Positions 23,265-26,326 of a stretch of 26,326 bases of DNA are shown piece after piece (position 1 is the stretch's first letter; each line of letters opens with the position of its first letter). This DNA is from an uncultured Veillonellaceae bacterium (GTDB taxonomy: Bacteria; Bacillota; Negativicutes; Veillonellales; Negativicoccaceae), in assembly GCA_947254705.1 (NCBI GenBank), contig CAMYCX010000010.1, positions 1-26,326 on the forward strand, written 5' to 3'. The notes below the pieces were generated by a model. The model had not been told where the DNA came from, ran no database searches, and saw nothing but the letters and a program-made list of their open reading frames with translations. The position numbers were made by a program, and so were the translations under genes.

Positions 23265-24329
23265 ATGAAAGGTTTTGCGATGTTAGCTCCCAACGAAGTG
23301 GGATTCCTGGAAAAAGAAGCACCGACACTCGCCGCACGTGATGCGCTCGTTCGTCCGATTGCCGTATCGCCGTGCACTTCGGATATTCACACCGTCTACG
23401 AAGGCGCGATCGGTGAACGCCACGACATGATTCTCGGTCACGAAGCGGTCGGCGTTGTCGTCAAGGTCGGCCCGGAAGTCCGTGACTTTGCCGTCGGCGA
23501 TCGTGTCATCGTACCGGCCATTACCCCCGACTGGGGTGCGGAACGCTCGCAGGCCGGCTACCCGATGCACTCGGGTGGCATGCTCGCGGGTTGGAAATTC
23601 TCCAACTTCAAAGACGGCGTATTCGCCGAATGCTTCCACGTCAACGATGCGGACAGCAACCTGGCGATACTGCCCGACTGGATTGCCCCGGAACATGCCG
23701 TCATGCTCTGCGACATGGCGACCACGGGATTGCACGGCGCGGAAAATGCCGACATCGGCTACGGTGACAGCGTCGCCGTCATCGGTATCGGCGCCGTCGG
23801 TCTGATGGCACTCCAAGGCGCGGCCCTGCGCGGTGCCGGCCCGATCTTTGCCGTCGGTACTCGTCCGGTCTCCGTCAAAGTGGCGAAACAATACGGTGCC
23901 AACCATATCGTCAGCTACAAAGAAGGCCCGATCGACGAACAGATTCTCGCCATGACCGACGGCCAGGGGGTCGATCGCGTCATCATCGCCGGCGGTACCG
24001 TCGACGTACTCGCCCAAGCGGTACGCATGGTCAAACCGGGCGGCATCATCAGCAACGTCAACTACTTCAGCGGCAGCGACACGCTCTCGATTCCGCGTGC
24101 GGAATGGGGTGCCGGCATGGCGCACAAAGACATTCGCGGCGGACTCACTCCGGGCGGCCGTCGGCGTATGGAACAACTGCTCGCCATGATCAAAGCGGGA
24201 CGCCTTGACGTCAAGAGTCTGGTTACCCATGTTTTCCACGGCATGGACAAATTGCCGGACGCATTGGAACTGATGCGCAACAAACCGGCCGACCTGATCA
24301 AACCGGTCGTACTGATGGACGACAAATAA
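23265..24329 (+). CDS. adh: NADP-dependent zinc secondary-alcohol (isopropanol) dehydrogenase
   Basis: A 354-residue medium-chain dehydrogenase very close in pattern to the enzymes of Thermoanaerobacter brockii and Clostridium beijerinckii, which reduce ketones such as acetone to secondary alcohols with NADPH. The catalytic zinc ligands Cys37, His59, Glu60 and Asp150 occur at the same numbers as in the T. brockii enzyme. The Rossmann motif is GIGAVG (174-179); Gly198-Thr199-Arg200 match the NADP-selecting Gly-Ser-Arg. Shared stretches such as SPCTSDIHTV, HSGGMLAGWKFSN and DLIKPVVLM support the call. The four structural-zinc cysteines are absent, as in those enzymes. The start is ATG 23265 with GGAGGG six bases upstream; the upstream open frame is not used. 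Monocistronic; its cellular substrate may be another aldehyde or ketone. Confidence 0.95.
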   Translation: MKGFAMLAPNEVGFLEKEAPTLAARDALVRPIAVSPCTSDIHTVYEGAIGERHDMILGHEAVGVVVKVGPEVRDFAVGDRVIVPAITPDWGAERSQAGYPMHSGGMLAGWKFSNFKDGVFAECFHVNDADSNLAILPDWIAPEHAVMLCDMATTGLHGAENADIGYGDSVAVIGIGAVGLMALQGAALRGAGPIFAVGTRPVSVKVAKQYGANHIVSYKEGPIDEQILAMTDGQGVDRVIIAGGTVDVLAQAVRMVKPGGIISNVNYFSGSDTLSIPRAEWGAGMAHKDIRGGLTPGGRRRMEQLLAMIKAGRLDVKSLVTHVFHGMDKLPDALELMRNKPADLIKPVVLMDDK

Positions 24330-24341
24330 TCGTCACTCCCG

Positions 24342-24370
24342 ACACGCCTTGCTTGCAAGGCGTGTTTTTT
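24342..24370 (+). terminator. Rho-independent terminator of the alcohol dehydrogenase gene
   Basis: A perfect 11-bp stem (24342-24352 with 24355-24365) with a TT centre is followed by TTTTTT. It begins 12 bases after the stop codon. Confidence 0.93.
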
Positions 24371-24433
24371 CATGCCCCAACGCGGCTTTGCCGATACGCG
24401 TGAATCTTTCGATCATGTTTCTCACCCTGTTGA

Positions 24434-24462
24434 TTGCATCATGAAAATGATTATTGTATACT
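24434..24462 (+). promoter_or_regulatory. Promoter of the ABC importer operon
   Basis: TTGCAT (24434-24439) and TATACT (24457-24462) are 17 bases apart. The leader to ATG 24497 is about 28 bases. The spacer and the region around the start hold AT-rich Fur-like hexamers. Confidence 0.6.
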
Positions 24463-24473
24463 GAATGAGAATG
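24443..24473. promoter_or_regulatory. Fur-like operator over the ABC importer promoter
   Basis: GAAAATGATTAT (24443-24454) differs from two tandem GATAAT hexamers at only two of 12 positions, and TGAATGAGAAT follows at 24463-24473. Together they cover the -10 and the transcription start, where an iron-loaded Fur would repress. This is a consensus match by eye, not a scored site. Confidence 0.45.
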
Positions 24474-24496
24474 TCAACAAAGAAAAGAGGAATGCT

Positions 24497-25507
24497 ATGA
24501 AATCAGGGGAATTATTGGCCGATTTGCTGGTGGCGCTGGCCGTGATCATCGGCGCGCACTATTTCGGTTCGGTCGACATTCCCGTTGCGGAAGTAACCGC
24601 CATTTTGTACGGCAATATGACGGGAGCGGATACCGCTGTGCGACCGGTATCGCAAGTACTGGTTGAATTGGTGCGTGCGCCGCGTATTTTGGCGGGCTTT
24701 GCCGCCGGCGCCGTACTGGCCACGACAGGGCTTGTCATGCAGACACTCACCCGCAACCCGCTCGCCGAACCGTATGTCCTCGGGATCTCCGCCGGTGCAT
24801 CGACCGGTGCGGTCGGAGCGATTTTACTCGGCTGGTTCTCGTTTCTCGGCGGGGGCGGTACGTACGTATCGGCGTTTTTAGGCGCACTGCTCGCCATGAC
24901 CTGTGTCCTGGTCTTGATGGGGCGGCGGGACAATCCGGTCTTTCTCGTCCTGCTCGGTATGGGTGTCAACGCCTTCTTCGGCGCCTTGACCACCATGCTC
25001 ATCTACTCCTCAAACAACGAAGCGCAAGTCCGCAGTGCGATGTTTTGGCTCGTCGGATCGCTGGCGGGATTGCAATGGTCGTCCGTCTGGCTGCTCGGTC
25101 TGACCGCCCTTCTTTGGGTGGCGATCATCACCTTGTTTCACAACGACTTCGACCTGTTGCTGCTCGGTCGTGACGCCGCCGCCCGCCTGGGGTTGAGCGT
25201 ACGTCGCCTCCAGTGGCTCTTTATCGTCTTGTCCTCGCTCGCCATTGCGGTGGCTGTTGCCCATACGGGTGTCATCGGCTTCATCGGTCTGATTATCCCG
25301 CATATGGCCCGCCGGATCATCGGCCCGCAACATCTGTCGTTGGGCCTGCTCTGCGCGTTGTCGGGCGGTACCATTCTCGTCGTCGCCGATACCGCCGCAC
25401 GGACACTGTTTCGGCCGGAAGAACTGCCGATCGGCGTCTTGACCGCGCTCATCGGCGCACCGCTCTTTATCGCGCTGATTCGCCGCGCGTACGGAGGTGA
25501 ACGATAA
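24497..25507 (+). CDS. FecCD/BtuC-family ABC importer permease
   Basis: A 336-residue inner-membrane permease with about ten hydrophobic helices. It carries the family hallmarks: VRAPRILAG (59-67), MQTLTRNPLAEPYVLGISAG (81-100), the coupling-helix region GFIGLIIPHMARRIIG (261-276) and the end motif ELPIGVLTALIGAPLFIALI (309-328). Such permeases import iron-siderophores, haem or cobalamin with a periplasmic binding protein. The start is ATG with AGAGG six bases upstream. It shares one base with the following ATPase gene (TAATG). The Fur-like site favours an iron compound; a cobamide is the main alternative. No binding-protein gene is within the window. Confidence 0.95.
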   Translation: MKSGELLADLLVALAVIIGAHYFGSVDIPVAEVTAILYGNMTGADTAVRPVSQVLVELVRAPRILAGFAAGAVLATTGLVMQTLTRNPLAEPYVLGISAGASTGAVGAILLGWFSFLGGGGTYVSAFLGALLAMTCVLVLMGRRDNPVFLVLLGMGVNAFFGALTTMLIYSSNNEAQVRSAMFWLVGSLAGLQWSSVWLLGLTALLWVAIITLFHNDFDLLLLGRDAAARLGLSVRRLQWLFIVLSSLAIAVAVAHTGVIGFIGLIIPHMARRIIGPQHLSLGLLCALSGGTILVVADTAARTLFRPEELPIGVLTALIGAPLFIALIRRAYGGER

Positions 25508-26256
25508 TGTGGGACATCACGCATTTACACTATCAAATCGGGCAAGCCAAACTGCTCACCGATATCAATCTCACCGTACCGACCGGCGCCCGCTTCGGTA
25601 TCATCGGGCCGAACGGATCGGGAAAAACGACCCTGCTGCGTCATATGTACGGCGAACTTCCCGCCGGCGACGCCGTCCGTTTTGACGGGCGACCGATCGG
25701 CGACTATCCCGCCCGCGAATTGGCCCGCAAACTCGCCGTACTCACGCAGTTTGCCACCGACACGGAAGGGCAACTCTCCGTGGAACAGTCCGTTCTGATG
25801 GGACGCTATCCGCATACGGATCGCTTCCTCGGATATCGTCGCCAAGACTACGACATCGCACGGCATCATATGGAAATCACGGGCACATTACCGCTCGCCC
25901 CGCGCGAACTCGGTACCCTGTCCGGCGGCGAACGCCAACGCGTACAAATCGCCCGTGCGGGCACGCAAGAACCGAACTCGATCATTCTCGACGAACCGAC
26001 CAACCACCTCGACGTGCGGTTCAAAGTCGAACTCATGCAACTGTTGCAGGACTTTCCGGGTACGATCGTCATGACCCTGCACGACCTCGAACTCGCCTAT
26101 CGCTACTGCGACCATGTCGCGGTACTCGTCGGCGGTCGACTCGTCGCCTGCGGCGCCCCGCAGGAAATTATGACCGAGAACCTGCTGACCGATGTATTCG
26201 GTGTCCCCTTCCGCATCGTGGAATGGGACGGCAAACATTATCCCGTGCTCGCCTGA
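25507..26256 (+). CDS. ABC importer ATPase, FecE/FhuC/BtuD type
   Basis: A 249-residue ATPase that powers the preceding permease. It has Walker A GPNGSGKTT (34-42), the Q-loop Gln81 (LTQFA), signature LSGGERQRV (138-146), Walker B IILDEP (159-164), the D-loop NHLD (166-169) and the switch His192 (TLHD). Length and the short C-terminal part are normal for this importer class. GGAGGT at 25493-25498 lies eight bases before the ATG, inside the permease gene, and the genes overlap by one base, so the pair is translationally coupled. Residue Ala152-Gly (ARAGTQEP) replaces the more usual ARALAQEP. Confidence 0.95.
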   Translation: MWDITHLHYQIGQAKLLTDINLTVPTGARFGIIGPNGSGKTTLLRHMYGELPAGDAVRFDGRPIGDYPARELARKLAVLTQFATDTEGQLSVEQSVLMGRYPHTDRFLGYRRQDYDIARHHMEITGTLPLAPRELGTLSGGERQRVQIARAGTQEPNSIILDEPTNHLDVRFKVELMQLLQDFPGTIVMTLHDLELAYRYCDHVAVLVGGRLVACGAPQEIMTENLLTDVFGVPFRIVEWDGKHYPVLA

Positions 26257-26303
26257 ACATACACATACACATGCGCATACACATACGCATACGCATACGC
26301 AAC
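26257..26303 (+). repeat. Tandem hexamer repeat (RCATRC) after the ATPase stop codon
   Basis: Seven contiguous hexamers run from 26257 to 26298: ACATAC twice, ACATGC, GCATAC, ACATAC and GCATAC twice, followed by a partial copy (GCAAC). The array starts directly at the base after the stop codon and runs into a hairpin. Such short arrays can change copy number by slippage. Confidence 0.85.
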
Positions 26304-26326
26304 GACATCTCCGCGGAGATGTCGTT
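26301..26326 (+). terminator. Probable terminator hairpin of the importer operon, cut by the window edge
   Basis: Bases 26301-26326 form a perfect 26-base palindrome (arms AACGACATCTCCG and its complement). The last bases are TT at the window edge, so a following T run cannot be seen. If it is there, the importer operon ends here. Confidence 0.65.

Noticed and set aside
23283..24239. A 318-codon open frame on the minus strand opposite the alcohol dehydrogenase
   Set aside because: It is a shadow of the strongly conserved dehydrogenase and has no start signal.
1..26326. CRISPR arrays, tRNA or rRNA genes, insertion sequences, prophage or toxin-antitoxin genes
   Set aside because: No spaced direct repeats, no transposase or integrase motifs and no recognisable RNA genes were seen; the only tandem repeat is the hexamer array at 26257.

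Overview
The window looks like the chromosome of a diderm Firmicute of the class Negativicutes (Veillonella/Megasphaera/Dialister/Negativicoccus relatives). Its housekeeping genes are of Firmicute type (RNase J, YybS-GdpP-L9, a Lon-type protease next to dnaB, a YueJ-like nicotinamidase). It also encodes a TonB-dependent outer-membrane receptor, which needs an outer membrane. The DNA is fairly GC-rich, with strong AGGAGG-type ribosome binding sites and many 1-4 bp start/stop overlaps. Genus and species cannot be fixed from sequence reading alone. I see no tRNA, rRNA, CRISPR array, insertion sequence or prophage gene.

Left part (1-8044). On the minus strand, two overlapping CobT-like genes resemble ArsA and ArsB, the heterodimeric enzyme that activates phenolic lower ligands of cobamides; a further gene runs off the left edge. 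A divergent NAD(P)-dependent aldehyde dehydrogenase follows. A P1B-type metal-transporting ATPase with a Cys/His-rich C-terminal tail is divergent from a TetR-family regulator. Next come a secreted stalk-domain protein and a small membrane protein. The TetR gene and the small membrane gene converge and end inside one perfect palindromic terminator, which encodes the same five C-terminal residues on both strands.

Central part (18726 down to 8145, minus strand). Nine closely packed genes look like one long transcription unit: RNase J, YybS-like membrane protein, GdpP (c-di-AMP phosphodiesterase), ribosomal protein L9, LonC-type protease, replicative helicase DnaB, family-4 uracil-DNA glycosylase, a GalT/HIT-like protein and a metallophosphoesterase. 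They link RNA turnover, second-messenger control, translation, proteolysis, replication and base-excision repair.

Right part (18750-26326). A lone TonB-dependent receptor sits downstream of a promoter-rich intergenic region. A minus-strand group follows: MBL-fold hydrolase, small membrane protein, MscL with a zinc-ribbon tail, and a nicotinamidase-like hydrolase. A zinc, NADP-dependent secondary alcohol dehydrogenase of the Thermoanaerobacter/Clostridium type faces it divergently. The window ends with a BtuCD/FecCD-type permease and ATPase behind a promoter that carries a Fur-like site, then a short hexamer tandem repeat and a hairpin cut by the window edge. The outer-membrane receptor and the ABC importer could serve the same iron- or cobamide-type nutrient, but nothing in the sequence proves this.
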